A stretch of DNA of 64,000 nt from assembly GCA_013397935.1 (NCBI GenBank), contig VZRN01000634.1, positions 701,339-765,338 of the forward strand, written 5' to 3'. Below, one piece after another: positions 23,504-38,500 of the stretch. Below the pieces are notes generated by a model. The model did not search any database. It was not told the DNA's origin and saw only the letters and a list, made by a program, of their open reading frames with translations. The DNA is from Dasyornis broadbenti. Lineage: Eukaryota; Chordata; Aves; Passeriformes; Dasyornithidae. Position 1 is the stretch's first letter; each line of letters begins with the position of its first letter. A program made the position numbers and the translations under genes.

Positions 23504-26500
23504 GTAAGGCTTGTGCAGGGTCACCTGGAAGTTTGCTTTTGTGGTGTACTTGCTAAACAGTATTTTTTTTTTTTGCTATAGTCTGTTTGCTGACCAAAAA
23601 TGCCTAACAAAAGTACAAATGCCAAGAATTCGTATAAATATTTTAAAAGTTAGCTTTTTAGTCAGTTGAACTGAAATCTATCAAAAAAGCCAAGTCAGCT
23701 GAAAAGATGAAATTATAGCTATAACTAACGTCCAAATCTCTGAAAGTGTAAATAATTAAGGCTTGCTCATCACTTGCCTTCACCTGATCCTTGTTTCAAG
23801 AATAGAAGATGCTGTTTTCACTATTAGCAGTGCTAAAAGTTGCACCAAATCGAATGAAAACAAGGTTAATGCAAAACCAACCATGTAATTTGCGTGCAAC
23901 TTTTTCAAGCAAGTGACATCTAGGGGTGTGATTGTATTTTGTAAAGGTGTTGAAGAAACAAATTATTCATTGTGCAGACAATGTTGGTTTACCTTTTTAA
24001 TTTTAGAGGCTGAATAGTAAGGAAACAGGTGTTACCTGTTTCTCATGAATGGGGTGAACAAACTGATGTGACAATATGTGTGGATATACCATTTTCTTTA
24101 ATGACTTGTGACATGGTTGTTGTTGTGTAATAGCGTGCAATTTGTGTAGTTTTCAAAATAATGGATACATAGATAAACAGTTACTGAACTTGGCTGTCTA
24201 AAGCTTGTAAGCTGTGTTTGTTAATATTCCTGTACATGTGCTTAACTATCAGTTTCGCTGAGCTTGGTAAGGAGTTTGGGAGATGTCAAAAATATTATTT
24301 TGCTAATTTTATGCCCTCGGCACTGAATGACTTAGAAAATTCAAGGTCAAGAATTAATAGAAGAATGTCAAAAAGGCTTTCATAAGACTTGCCATGATAG
24401 CAATGTCCGTCTAAGATCAATAGCAGGTGAAAATCAGATCAGTGCCATTCTGGGTCTCCCACTGCAGTATGTGAGGTGATCTGGGCTGAATCAGATCAAG
24501 CCAGTTGTAGGATTCATCCCTGGAGAGCACTTCCTAAAGGGAAGGGAAACACCTTTTCTGGTTGTACCAGCAGTTTGAGGGAGATGGGTTTTATTTCAAG
24601 AAGGAAGGAAAACAAGCTGCAACAGAAATACTCAAGACCTTTACAGCAATTAATTTACAGCCCCAGAAATTAATTAGTAGGTTATGTAAATTCCTAGGCC
24701 ATTTGCTCATTAGTTTACAGCACATGACTTTTCCTTCCCAGGAAGTGATAAGGATTGTTGTGCAATCAGTCAGTCAGTATTGGGAGTGAAGGTATGCAAG
24801 GACTATGTAGAAATAATTAAAATAAAATAATACAGCCACATTCCATTTCTAGGCAGTACTCAATGATAACTAGGAAATTTTCCTATTAACTCTCTGGAAA
24901 AGAGGTGAGGATATATTAACAATAGGATTTGAAAATTTAATTGTCTATATTATGATGTTAATGATAAGTATTCAGTTAAATGCTTACACAAACATGTTCA
25001 CCTCTTTCAATAATGTCCCTCAAAAGGGAGATGGAGGCTTAAGCTCTGTAGTCAGGCATTGCCATTTCTGAATCTGTTTTTGACAATTGTGAAGTTTTTA
25101 AAAATAATCCTGTGCTAATTACTCATTAGAAATGGTGTTCAAGCATTTGTGAAATTGAGAAGGTGGGCAAAATGTAGAAGTCCTGTCCCTTCATCCTCAA
25201 AAAGACATATTAGAAATAGTCCTGGGCTTAATGCAGAGAAAGAAAATAATGGCAAAACCAACAGCTTTCAACAGAGAAAGAGGGTTAGATACAAAGATAG
25301 TCAATGACCTCCACCAGCAGATAAGTAATATATAGTTGAAATATTGAAAACATTGTTTTTCTAGCCTGAATTTGCTGAGGGCAACAGATTTGTAAGCTGA
25401 AATATATGACAATATAATTTGTCCTTCATTTCTGTTCTTGCAGTAGTTTGTACATAATCCTGCTGCTGTGTCTAAATAATAGAATGAACGAAGTAGAAGG
25501 TGAAATGTGCTATAACAATCAAGATCACTTCAAAGGGAAGCCAACAGTAGTGTTGGTAAAGGTCTCTTCTTTCACTCTATTTCTGTTTTCATTTCCTTCA
25601 ACTGAGACTGTTTCACCTCAGCAGCAAAGACTCTGGACTCTGAGTCAGAAATATTTGGAACTGAAAATCATCCTTCAGATTTTCTTTGCATAAAAGCAAA
25701 AGTCCTGCTCTTAGAAGACCTAAGACTGAAATGAGATCAAAGCAAAATGGGAGTTAGATGTGTGTGCATTTGGGCAGACAAAACTACAGAATATAATGGC
25801 TCCTGAGTTTTACAAATGAGTCTGTTTTGACCAGGTGCCTGATTTCTGCCTATCATGCTAACCTATGTTCAAAGCTTTTTATAAGTGGACACAGCTAGTT
25901 TAGATGTGTCATTGCAAGGATGAAATGTTGATCAAGGGAGTGTATTTAACTGCCTAAAGCGGTCTCATGGTTAATCAGCTTCTCAGAATTTGTTGCCATC
26001 CTGTCACCTGGTTGAATTACCTAGAAGCAGTGGCGCTCGTTTCCTGCTCTAGGTTTTGGCTTCTTGCATAGCTTTTGCAGAAGGAAGGGTGTTTCTTCAC
26101 TAGTGTTGTGAGTGCAACATCATTGAGAGATAAATCCTTCAACTCTTAAAAAATTATTTGTATTTTATAACAAAGGTGAATGGAAACTGGTGTGGTTTCT
26201 CTGCCTGCTTTTGAATGGGATGGGGCTTGTTTGTGCAGCATCATGTTTGGTTAGCATGTGGAGTAGCAAGGGGAGAAGTCTGTGAAAGGATTCATACTGA
26301 ACTCCTTCTTTACATAAAGAATGATCTTTGGGAAAATTATTTGAATATCTCTGTTAAAAAAGAAAATAAAAATGAGCTACAAACCACTCTCCTTTTAAAA
26401 CTGAGGATATGATTGGACCAGTACTGCTGCAAACCTGGCGTAAAAGGGAAACATTAAATTCCTAAGCTTTTCAAAACCTATTTGCCTTTGCATAGCGGGA

Positions 26501-29500
26501 AACAAAAATCAGCATATGTTTAAGGAATCAGGTATTATATTTTCAAGATATTATTAATCCTTTCTAGTATTTTAGTACACATAATTGTGGTATTGAAAAT
26601 GGCTATGTGAAAAAAATCTTTGAAGTTTCTGATTCAGCAGCATGAGAGACAGGATTCCCTCAAGAGCCAAATACAGCACTATTGATTTCTTTACAAGTTT
26701 TGTGAAGGAGACTTTTAGCAGCAGCCATTGTGCTTGTTGAGAAGTGTACACATAAGTGTTGTGTCCCTGTCTATGAGCACCAGAACACCTACAACATTGC
26801 TTCAGTCAGGTGAAAGGAAAATTTCATGTCTTGCAATGTCAAACCCAATGATACAAACCAATTTTATTTACCTGTTCTTTAAACCATACATTTTTAAAAT
26901 TTTCCAATCAAAACCCTTTTGTTCATGTAGCAGTTCTTCGTTTCAAGTTCAGTGAAGGAGCAGTTAGAATTTGCATCAAAAACTTGTTCTCCATTATTTG
27001 TTCCTGCACCCCTAGTTTCTAATTTGACACACGCATTTTGCATCTTGCTGTTCACAGTCAAGGTAACTTAATGGAAATGAGTAACCACAGGTGTTTTTTG
27101 ATGTCATGAAGACACCCAGCTAGAGTTAACAGGCAATTAAGTGTAGACAAATGTAATCCAGGAGCCAGAGCTAAAATTAGTCTGTATTACAAAAGAAAAA
27201 TTTGTACCAAAATAAAATAAGAAGCCATCTAAAGCAGAGGTTGTAGGTAACAGCGATAGGTTGAAATGATCTCAAAAGGTCCTTTCCAATCTTAATAACT
27301 TTCTGATTATAATGTTTTTCTTTTAAAAAAGATCTTTGGTTCTGAAAACTGAAGGGTATGACTGACCAGTCTGTAGAAATTAAAAGTGTGTGTGTAAGTT
27401 TCTTGAAACTTTGTTTGAGGAGGTGGCAGAAACATGACTGTAGGCTAATCCTAAAATTATAGGTGTACAGTCAGTCCTACTTTTAAACTGTTGTAAATTT
27501 CGAACTTGACTTTAGTATGTCTAGGCCTTCTTCCAGAATGGTGTTTTAATACCAATCTTAAAACAAGTTTTGTAATTTTATTTTATTTTAGGAAGAGTTT
27601 TGCAAGAATTATTTCTCAGTGGTAAATTCTCAGCTGGTCAGTTGTTGAAATTCTCTTCCCGTTCTTCACTGAATTATTGCACTTCAGCCAGTTAAGGACT
27701 GACACTTGTTTCGAATCAAGAAAATATGTTTGTAGGAAACACCTGTTTTGCTGGATGATTGCTTTGGTGATCTTTGGGCAAAGAGAAGTAAACTAAAGGG
27801 GAATCAATAGGTGATGTGTTGGTTTTGCTTGGCCCAGTTTTTGCTAGTGGGGGGGCCCACAAAGATGGCGCTTGTGTGAAGCTTCTTGAAGCTTTCACCG
27901 TGTCCAGGAGAGCCAATCCCTGATGGCTCTGAAGAGGATGGACATGCAGCTGGGCCAATTAGAGATGTTGGTTACACCTCTGTGATAACATATTTAAGAA
28001 GAAATCAAACAATGGGGGCATGCACTTCCTTTTAGGCAGAGGAGGAGGAGGTGAGAGTATGTGAGGAAAAACAACATGGAGAGACCAAGGTCAGTGGAGA
28101 AGGTGGGGGAGGGGGTGCTCCAGGCGCCGGAGCCGAGATTCCTCTGCAGGCCATGGTGATGACCATAGTGGAGCGGGGGGTGCCCCTGCAGCCCATGGGG
28201 TCCACAGAGGAGGCCGTGGTCCAGCGGGAGTCCCAGTGGAGAGAGAGGCCTTGCNNNNNNNNNNNNNNNNNNNNNNNNNNNNNNNNNNNNNNNNNNNNNN
28301 NNNNNNNNNNNNNNNNNNNNNNNNNNNNNNNNNNNNNNNNNNNNNNNNNNNNNNNNNNNNNNNNNNNNNNNNNNCCCCCTCCCCCTGCCATGCCTTGTCC
28401 GCCTGTGCTGCTGCTGGGAAGGAGGGAGGGGGATGAGTGAACAAATGGTGTCTTTGAAGGTTTTATTTCACTTCTCATTTACTCCTCTTACTCTGTGAGC
28501 AATAAATCACTTTGCAAATTTAAGTTCAACCTGTTTTGCCCTGAGTGCATCTTCTCTTGGTTCCTTATCTCAACTCATGAGCCCTGGGTGTGTTAATTAT
28601 TTTTCTCTCCTCTGCCCAGCTGTGGCAGGGGAGAGCAAGTAAGTAGATGTTGTGGGTACCTGGTATTTGGCCAGGGTCAAACCTCAACAGATGGAAAGAA
28701 GTATAGGGCACTCCAGGTTCATCCAGTGATCTTGGTCTGATGTTTGCATAACTAAAATCAGTGCTAAGTGCACCTGCAGTTCAATAAATACTAAATCCTA
28801 TGTTCATTTTTTCCAGTTCTGGCTTCTTTAGAGACCTGGGTCTTTTCTGCCCTCTGCAAAAGAGATTACGGTGGTTTTGGAAACAATGGGCTGTTTTCAG
28901 AACTCGCACAGTTCAGTCAAGCTCTGTTTATTATGTATAATTTGGGAATATGTCTCAAAATATATCTAATTAATTGCTTTCTTTCTTCCTCCTTTTTTTC
29001 TTTTAATTTGTGTACATGGTTCCTAAATGCTTTGTAATATTTGGAAGAATCAATTAAATTGTGCATGGTTTTCTATATTCTGTCTCTTCCAGACTTTGAA
29101 TTAAAATTAAAGTGACTTTGAATGAATATATATATATTTCAAAATGTAAGTCTCTGAACACAAGTCTTTTTTTTAACAACTGCAAGTTAACTTGCGATGC
29201 TTTCCCTTACAGCTGGTGGCTAGAAAGGAGATTCATACTGGTGGGTGGTGAAAAAGGGCAAATGAAGAAGAATTAAAGCATTGAAAGCACCAGTGTTTCT
29301 CGGTGGCAAGCCTCATTTCTTGCAAAAGAGAGCATTTTCCTTCCAGGAAGATGATAGCAGCTTCAGGGGCACAGATAGGAAGTGACAGCTCAGGAGACAA
29401 TCCAGCAGTTCCTTTATCCTGGGTCTGCAGTGCTTTAGAACCACTGGTCTAGATTTCAGAACACCAGGACATGCTTGGATAGCTTAATCTGCCCTTGGTT

Positions 29501-32500
29501 CCGGTTTTTTCTTAGTTGTTACAATATATTTTTAAGCAGTGATTTTATTGTATTTAAAAAACCCAGTCAACCGAAGATTAGAGGATTTACTGATACTGCA
29601 ATTAATGTAATAATTACATACAGGACTGAGGAAAAGCTTTTCTGTGATAGTTTTAACACTGTATATACTTTGTTTCACCATTGTGTTTATTTTTAATAAA
29701 TCCCAGTATATTGTAAAGAAATGGGGAAATACTAGTATGAGGCAAGGCATGGATTCTTAATCAGAAATAAGAGTAATTTTTTCTTTAGTGTAAAGAGGAT
29801 AGCAAATGTGCCCTAAGGCTCTTATTCAGTTTTCTTTGTTTGAGGAGATTATGGACCAGCCTTTTTAATTTAAACAAGACTTGGCCAGTGATGCTTTTAT
29901 CCTAAGCTTTAGTCAAGGTGACAGGGACCACGGGAACATGTCATGGTGCTGGTAAATGTTCTAGTTGAGAAACTGGAATCTAAAGCTCTTGGTTAAGCCT
30001 TTGTTTTGAAGTTGCTAGAATTTGGAAATACTGCTGTGCTTGGGGCTATAATGCGTTCCTGGACAACTCTCTCATTTATTCTGAATATTCTTAGGAGAAA
30101 AGAATATAAAAAGTGAGAAGTTGATAAGGGATGTCTTGCTCTCCAAACAGGTGTAGGAACTGCATGATTGGAAACTGGATGAAAAAGCTTAGCTTTCTCT
30201 GACCCCAAATATTTACACAGAGGGTTATCATCTAAAGGCCACTAGATGAATGATTAGGTAACCACATATTGGTTTGTTTCAATGAGATCATCACAGATTT
30301 AAAGTAACTATTCAAAGTGTGACATATGTAGTTTGAGCAACATATTAGGGAGATAAAGGCCTCTTTTTGTTTTTTTCTTCTTCTGTTTAGATTCTTTTTT
30401 TTTTTTCCCCAGAACAGAGCTCTTAATAATTGTTTCAGTGTACTATCCAGTGTTTTAATGTATTGCTGTTGGCTGTAATATATTTTTAGGATAGATTTTT
30501 TTATCCTATTTGGCAGTTTCACACACTGTTCCATGTAGGTTGTTTGCTTAAAGGTAACTTAAACTGATGTTTCAGTAGTAGCTGCCTGAGGCCATTAGGA
30601 ATCTCAATGGAGTGGTGGATTAAAACAGCAGCAATAACCAAATTGGACACCTTATAGATTCCAGGGATTGGGATGTCTTTCATCTCATGATTTCCAGTCT
30701 AAGAAGCCCTTCTTTGCTGTCTCCTTGCCCTGCTGTAGATGTTGACACTCCCAGTCACAGCTGATGAGTTTTACTGCAGGGTTGTAGAGCAACCACATCC
30801 CCTGCAGCAATTTGAACGTTCACCAGGAACAAATTCTATGCCACAAATTCAAAACCTGCAGAGTGTAATGGGACTCATGTTTCTGGTGGCACTTCCTCAG
30901 GGCTTTAGATTGAGATGGTGAGGGTTTGCGTTTATTCAGATGGTTAAGTAATTAGCATCAAGTAAATTTAATGGTTTGTATTGTAAGACTTTGTTAGTTG
31001 GTGAAATGTCAACTTAAATTATCAGGAATACAATGTTGCATGCCTTAGCTTTTTATGGATTGTGTTACTGTTTCTCTTTCTTTGGTAAATGTCGGCTGTA
31101 ATAAGGCTGTTAGTTACCATCTTGTGTTTTTAAACACTACAAATTTCTGTTGTAAAATCCTACAAACTGAGGAATTTTGAACTGTGACAAGAAAAAAGGT
31201 GTTAGTGACTTGAGGCACAGTAGAGCTGAACTTTTTAATGATGATTTTGCTTTTGTATGAAACCAATACAAAACGTCCTGCTCAGGGGAAAAGTAATAAA
31301 GTGAATATGCACGTGAGAATCTTCTTGTGAACTCATGTCACTGGCAGATGGAGATGCAAGTTAATCTCAATTCAGTGTAAATTAAGTTTTCTTAAGAAAT
31401 TGGACGTACGAATTTATTTTTTTTTTATTCAGCCTATTTGTTCTTTTATCTCAGATGCATTTTTGATGGTCAGATTTTGTTTAAGCACTGATTTAAGAAT
31501 GGGGAATGAAGTAACCCACTACTAGTGAAAGGCTGGTGCAGACAGTAGTTAGAGAAAAAGGAAAAGTGTCTTCAGTGACCTCTGAAATACTAATTCCTGA
31601 GGTGTGATAGCTAATGCACTCATAGAAAGACCTGAGTCATATGTTAATAATTAATCCTGAACTATGAGAAGTCTAGAAATCTTTCACCTAAGACTCTGAA
31701 AGGAAAGAGGGTCAATATAGGTTTGCTGAGTAAACAAACCATGCCTGTGGAAGGGGAGACTAATCTAGAATGTTCCAATGAACATATATAATTTACAATA
31801 CATTAGATTGTAGAGGATGGAAACTGTTCAACTTGCTGCACTTCTTCCATCCCTGGGTAGAACTGGGAAGCTGGGAGGTTGGAAGCAGAGACAGGCAGCT
31901 CTTTGTGTTCCAGAGTCTGGTTTATATAATATAGAAACTACTTTTACTGTAGTATTTCTTAATGCTCTGCCAGCAGTGTTGCTTTGAATCATGAGCATCC
32001 TTAGCACTAGGTTACCACAGGACACATTAGTCCCCGAACCTGTCTGACAGCCGTGGTAAGGCAGGGGTGATTTTTATATTAAAATACTAAATACATTCAA
32101 CTTGCTTCTATTTAGCAATTAGAATGTAACATCTCTTGGTATCTCTTCCTTTTATTTTTTTCTGGGTTTGGCAATCTGAACTTATCAAACCACAGATATG
32201 ATTTTTATCTTTTTTTAAAATTCCCTTTCAGAAGGCAAGTGATGGCTTTTAAGTGATAGTTGTTCTGTGCTGACTTGATAGCTTGTACCAAAAGAAGTGC
32301 TGACTCAAAGCTGTATGATGGAGTTGTTAAATTATTACTCTCTGATAAATGATAGAATGATTGTTTTGAACTTATTTAAAAATTAATTTTAGAGTTGATT
32401 GACCAAATCTTTTACATCTTTCAAATTGTCCATCTGCTTGGATGTTCCTTGCCTTCTTGTGAGGGAAAACGGATGATTTTCACAAATACAGTATAGTACA

Positions 32501-35500
32501 CTTAAGTGTACTTTACTATATCTTAGCCTTTTAAATATACCTTTTAATCTCTTCTGCTCTGGAGAGTACTTTGACAGACCTAAGAGGGTGAAAATCCTTA
32601 TTTCAATGCAGATTTATTAAAGCCTATCTCTGTCTCTCTTTTTTCTTTCTTTTTGTTTTAAATTTGTTCCAGTTTTGGATGAATTCAGTTTCCATGAATT
32701 TTTCACGTTGCTCTGAATATTGCCAGTGGAAATTAAAATATAAACTCAAGTTTTCATTTTGAAATAGTACAGTAAACCAATCAATTTATGATCTAGTTAA
32801 GTGACCATGACTGGAATGTTTGAAAAGAAGGATGCTTTTCCAGTCTGCTGCAAGGAGGTACTAAGTCAAACAGGCTTCCTGGGGACAGACAGGCTGCTGT
32901 TCTGAAAGGTAAATGAAATATGTGCTGCAGGTGCAGGGGGTTTTGAGGTAGTGTGCTCAGCTGTCTTCTGCCAGGAACTACTCAGACATCTCTAAGTGTT
33001 CCCATTGATCCACGAGTGCTATTGCGATGTTTCATCTGGAATGGCTGGAACTGTGTGACTTGCTATGTTCTTCCCCGCCACCTTTTGAATTGTCTTTGTT
33101 TCTTTAGGGTTTTGGTCAAACAAGATGATCTCTGTTATGCATGTTTCTGTCGAAGCAGGGCTAAGACTGGGAGAAGAAAAGCCTTTCATGACAACTTTTG
33201 TCTGCACTCTCTGCCTCAATGTACTGACTGAAAATTTGCGTCAAAATTAAAATACTTTTGAGGGGGGTTCTTTCATATGTAATGTGAAAATATAGCAGGT
33301 GACAGATCCGACTGAAGAAGGCGGGACATTGAAGTTGTTTCCTATTGTTTCTTCTAAATTGAAAATTGAGTTATTCTGCCTTGGGCAAGGGGAACCCCCT
33401 TCACTGTGCTTTACCCTACACACTGCCTGTGTCTGCTGGAGCTCTGCAGTGCCAGCTGGGCTGGGGGCTCTGAGAGCTCCAGTGCCTCAAAACTCAGAGT
33501 TCTGCAGGAGAGCAGAGGCTGGGAGCTCTGCACAGCCCTGCTGCTGATACAACACAGGATTCTTTGGTTTGTGGAACAGAGCTGTTCCCTCCTGCAAGGC
33601 AAAGGATAGGCTTTCCAGTATAACAGTGAAAATTAGTAGGATTATGTGATCAGTGTGGGAACATTTGTGTTGGAGCTTATGAGCTTGTCTGCTGTGAACT
33701 GTGTGTTTAAAGACTTCTGATTACTCTGAGCTGAATGATGGCACGTTTTATACAGGTCTTTGAAAATCAGGTAGAAGTGTCCTCTAAAATTTCCCTTTAA
33801 GAGGTTGAGATTTGTTTATCATGGCAAGTATCTACATGTTTAGAGAGAGAGTATTGATATTAAACTGCTAAAGCATTTGATGATCTCTTCCATGATCCTA
33901 AACTTTTAGCATTAACATTCTGGTTATGATTTCTCTGCTGTCATAAAAAATGGACGTCAGGCTTATTTTCTGAAAGATCCCTTTAACTCTGCAGTGAGTT
34001 AGAAAAAGAAGGGTCTAATATGATTAAGACATATTTATGATTTGTTTATTTTGTGCATACAGAGAAAAAGCTCAATGTGTAGGTTTTTTTTTTAAGATGT
34101 AGGACTTAAAAACAAATGAAATTCTCTCTTGGAAGAGAAGACTTTGTTTCATAGAAGTATTAACTATGCTTCAACAGTAACATATATCTCCTGTCAGATT
34201 TCTGAATTTAAGGAAATCATAAACCAATCAAATTTAAAACTCCAGATGAACTAGTGAGACTCTAGGTATCATATCTCCTTTAGCAAACATACAACATGAA
34301 GTGTTTAAAATATTTGACTAATGTGTGCAGGTGGCATGTGAAAAAATACTTACCACAGGAGAGCTGTACAAGGTATTTATGGTTGCCAAAGAGGGGGATA
34401 CAGTCCACAGTTCAAGGAACTTCAGTTAGTAAACAAAGTTTACTCCAAAAAATGTGACTATGGAATAATGAAACATAGTAAGTGTTAGACACTTTTCCCA
34501 GAAGCTGTATGGGTCTTATATGCAAGGTAATATATAGAGCTCTCATAAGATTTTTCTGGCATATATTTTTTCTTCTTTGTTTCCCTTAGCACAGCAAAAC
34601 ATCCATTAGTGGATTCTAATCACGCATCTGTTATGTTCTCTTCCTCCTTGACCTGCCCTAATGAGTTGAGATTGCTTACTTTTTAAATGCAAGACTTCAG
34701 AGAAACTCTGATTGGATTTTAACAGTATTCACTAAGTAAATGTCTTGAGGTACAGTCCATTAAATTTAATTGCTGCCTGTCTTGCTGTGCCTTTGTTACA
34801 GTGTTGTATGACTTGGGAAAAACAATTTGAGTGTGTGTAGCATTCTAAGCTATTGTTGAGACTGACTTGAATGGAACATTCAGATGTCAGTATATTAAGA
34901 ACTTGACCTGGAAATAAAATATTTGGAATTTGTACATTTATTTGTATAGTAATGACAGGAAGCCCCTTGTGTATAAAAGGCCTCAATAGCATGATCCAGA
35001 TTTCAACACTCCTACTGTTGCTGCAAGTACATGGTCTGGTAGCGATTAATTTCAGTATCTACCGGAGGCCTCTTTCCAGCCCTGCAACACTTGAAAGAAA
35101 CACACTTGGTGAATTGTCTAATCTGACATCCACAAATCAGGCATATTCTCCAAATGTTCTCACTTGAAGTGATTCAGTGATAATTTGTTTTGTTGGTTGG
35201 CAGTGAAATAATGTATTGTGACTTTATTTTAGGAAGAGCAGTAAAAACTGTGATCCGTGTTTTGCTGCTAACACTTATTGAACAGTAAGCCAAAGTCTCT
35301 TCTTTGCAGTAGTAGACAACATAAAAAAAAGAACTTTTATTACTGAGCATTTATGTATTAATCTCCTCACATCTAGAGTAAGACTTGCTGATATGAAATT
35401 TTTAAAGTTACTGTGTGAAGTTTTGGCACTGGCGAAGGGAAAGACAGTGGTGATGTTGTTGTAAATGCTTATATTTAGCACAGCAAGGACTTTGGGATGA

Positions 35501-38500
35501 TTGAAGGCTAAGGGAGCTGCTGTAGATGATTGGTAATACAGTAATCTGCTTTTTGAGAGACCTTTTATAATGCCAATAACAATTGGTAAGAATTTGACTG
35601 GTTTTGTAGGCGCTGGCAGAAGCTGAACCCTCAGTGCTGCTCATACTGCTTAAATCCTTTCATATGTAGGTAGGTAATGGGAGCCCTTTTAATTTGTTAA
35701 AGATTTTTAGTCTTTGCTAGCTCTGCTGTAAACTCTTCTGGCTAGAAATGATTTGTGACATACTGAACTGGGTAGGAAGGATTTAGAAAATGCATTCTAA
35801 AAGAGGTCATTATCATTAATTTAAATTTGTTTTTAACATTTCAGATTTTTCTTCTTGCTTGCCCCCCATGTCGGGCTGCAATGATTCTCTTCAGGTAATA
35901 CCTCTTCCTTACTGTATTTCTGTCTACTTGTGCAATGTATTTTAGGAGTTAATCACTGCTTAAGTTATAAAATATTAAGTGAAATATCGAATTGGAAACA
36001 ATATTGGTTGGATTGAAAAATGACACCTTGAAAAGGATCAGGGCTTAAATCAGGGTGTTGGGGCCCTTATCCTTGGTTCTTGTGTCCTGGTGGGCTTGCC
36101 TCACTTATGAACGTGAATTAGCTCAGTAACAGTGGAGTTAATATAGATTAGTGTATGAGCTGCTCTAACTTGTGTCATGGGCCTCAAATCTTTTTACCAT
36201 CCTCAGTAAAAATTAGTAACTGGGCCTTGCTGAAGACCATGCAGGCAGTATGGGTCTAATTTCAAAATTGTGGATAGGTAAAGTTAAATAGGCAAAGCAA
36301 ATTCTCCCTGGCTTGGTTGGGTATTTCTCAAATCTGTGCAGTCTTTTCTAAAATACTGCGTATTTTTCCTGCCTTCAGGAACCACGAGAGTCTCTGATGT
36401 GCAGGAGACTCTAATGGACTGCAGTAGCAGAGCCCAGTGTGCAGCTGCGGTGCAGCCAATGGGAGGCTCAAGGACTTAGGGAGCAATGGCACTTGGGAAT
36501 GGCTGTAGTTGCCACCATGGCATGAAACTCTGCTCTTCCTTGTCTTAGTCTAGGTGTTTACTGGAAAAATGATCCTGGGGGAATGCCTCATACAGTTTGT
36601 CTGCAGCGTTCCCTGCTGTTCCTTATTTGTGCAGGGATTATGCTGAACAGAGACCTTGTATTAGCATTTCCTTCTTGGAGAGTGTGAAAAGTATGTCCAG
36701 GAAATCTTTGCTAAAGACCAGTTGGAGAGCAGAGGCCACAATATTAATTGCTTTTCAGAGTGGGTATTTCTATTTTCTAACACCCTGACAGCATATCAAT
36801 TATGTTTGAAAATCTGTTTTAAAATTGTAATACCTTTTCCCCCCTTCAAGTTACTTTTAAATTCCTAAGAGTTTGACAGACAGTGGTGGGAGACAGTTTA
36901 TTCTTTGTGTCTGATGTAAAGTAGACTGAAACAGTTCTGATAGTAATTTTCTGTTCCTGTGATCCAACAGTAATTCAGAAAAAGATGGCTGAAAGCTATA
37001 CAAAATACAGAGTATAATACTACTTTCCTGCCTTGTGCTTTGCTTAGGACTTGCTGTTGCATTTTGTCTTTTATTTAAGGGACTTCTTTCAAATTCCTGA
37101 AGCTTTACTTTGAAGCTGTGCATGCACAGCATTGAACAGGAGTAAAACCTTTTATCAAAGATGCTATTTTAAGCTCTGGAAGACAAATGAACAGCAGAAT
37201 TCCAACTATTTAGCAGCTTGCATCATGAACAGGATTATGGGCAGCCCAGGCTTTCTAGGAATCCAAAGCTCATTATAGAAAGCAGTTCTACTTTAGGAAA
37301 TTCTTTAAGCATATATTTAAAGATAGGTTTTTGTCTAGTTTATTGCATTTAACAGTATATAATTGTAATTAATAGTGAATTAATTAAAATTCAAGTCAAA
37401 AGTATTTTTCAACTGCCTTGCTGCCTTTTATTAAAGAAATACTACATAAAATATATGATAATATTGCGTTTTAATTCCATCTATGAAAATAATATCCCAT
37501 CTCTTTTCTAAGGTTGCAGATGCATATGCTGAATGGGGCCCTCTTAGCATTGCTGTTTCCTGTTGTTAATACACGTCTGGTGAGTGTACTGTGGTTTTCC
37601 TCCTCATTTTTTATTTATTTCTAAAATATTTTCTTTGGAGAGATGTCAGATATTTGCTTTGCTTGGCCTTTTAAAGTTCATTTTACGAGGCTCTAGATTC
37701 CTGGTCACTACAGTGGAGCCAAAACACCAATCTTGGATTTTTGGGTGTTTATAACTCAGTGTGAAAAGGCAACACTGCTGTATTGAGTGTTAGTTCCTTT
37801 CTAGCCATTAATGGAGGGACAATTTGATGGCTTTGAAAGAGGCTTTTGTAGGTTAACCTTGTGGCCTGTGGTCAAAATTCAGTTTCAGACTTTTCAGACT
37901 CTATGTAAATGTAAGATTCCTCGGGCCTGGAAAATGCCAAATGTTGTTGTTGGCTCTCATACCCTCTCTCACAGGATTAGGCACAGCAGATTTCTTTTTT
38001 CCCATGCAAGTTTCCAAATCTGCTGTAAAACTTGTCTTCTGAACAAAAAATTAGCCTGTTGGTGTTCCTAGTGTGATTCTTTAACCCACTGAGAGTTAAA
38101 GGTAGGAAAAGCTTACCTGAAAGCTGACCTGAGTGTGAGTCAAATTAAATATTTCTAAGGATTATTTCAAGAGCTGTTATCCATACATATGAGGAGGGGG
38201 TGTATATGTATATGCACATATGACTAGGAGCTTTTAATCTTTTTCATATGACTTATCTGCAAGAATCTGTTGTTGCAGTTATTTTAATGTCTGTTTTGAG
38301 ACAGATACAAGTACTTTATATTTAAGTAAACTATGTCCATAAAAGAGGGTGAATTAATATTATTAACTGTCTCGGGTTCGAGACAAGTTTAGGAGGAAAA
38401 CGTTTCGACTAAACACCTTCCTCACAGATACCGGGCCCGGCACTTCCTCCCCGCACCACAACAGACCTTTTGGATGCCAGTGAAAGAAAAACAAACCCAT

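Larger units (their letters stand above)
23504..35844 (+). other. TMEM164: TMEM164 intron 1
   Basis: 12.3 kb, AT-rich. It contains the CR1 scrap at 27.26 kb, the solo LTR at 27.8-28.7 kb and a perfect 18-nt palindrome at 32,495-32,512. No coding exon is visible. A GC-richer patch at 33,370-33,600 has no recognised content. Confidence 0.9.

Noticed and set aside
22157..23524. 455-codon minus-strand open frame
   Set aside because: It is antisense to TMEM164 exon 1 and its GC-rich island. Long antisense frames are expected in CpG-rich coding DNA, and the peptide shows no domain.
28032..28478. Open frames crossing the N gap
   Set aside because: They exist only because unknown bases were translated as X.
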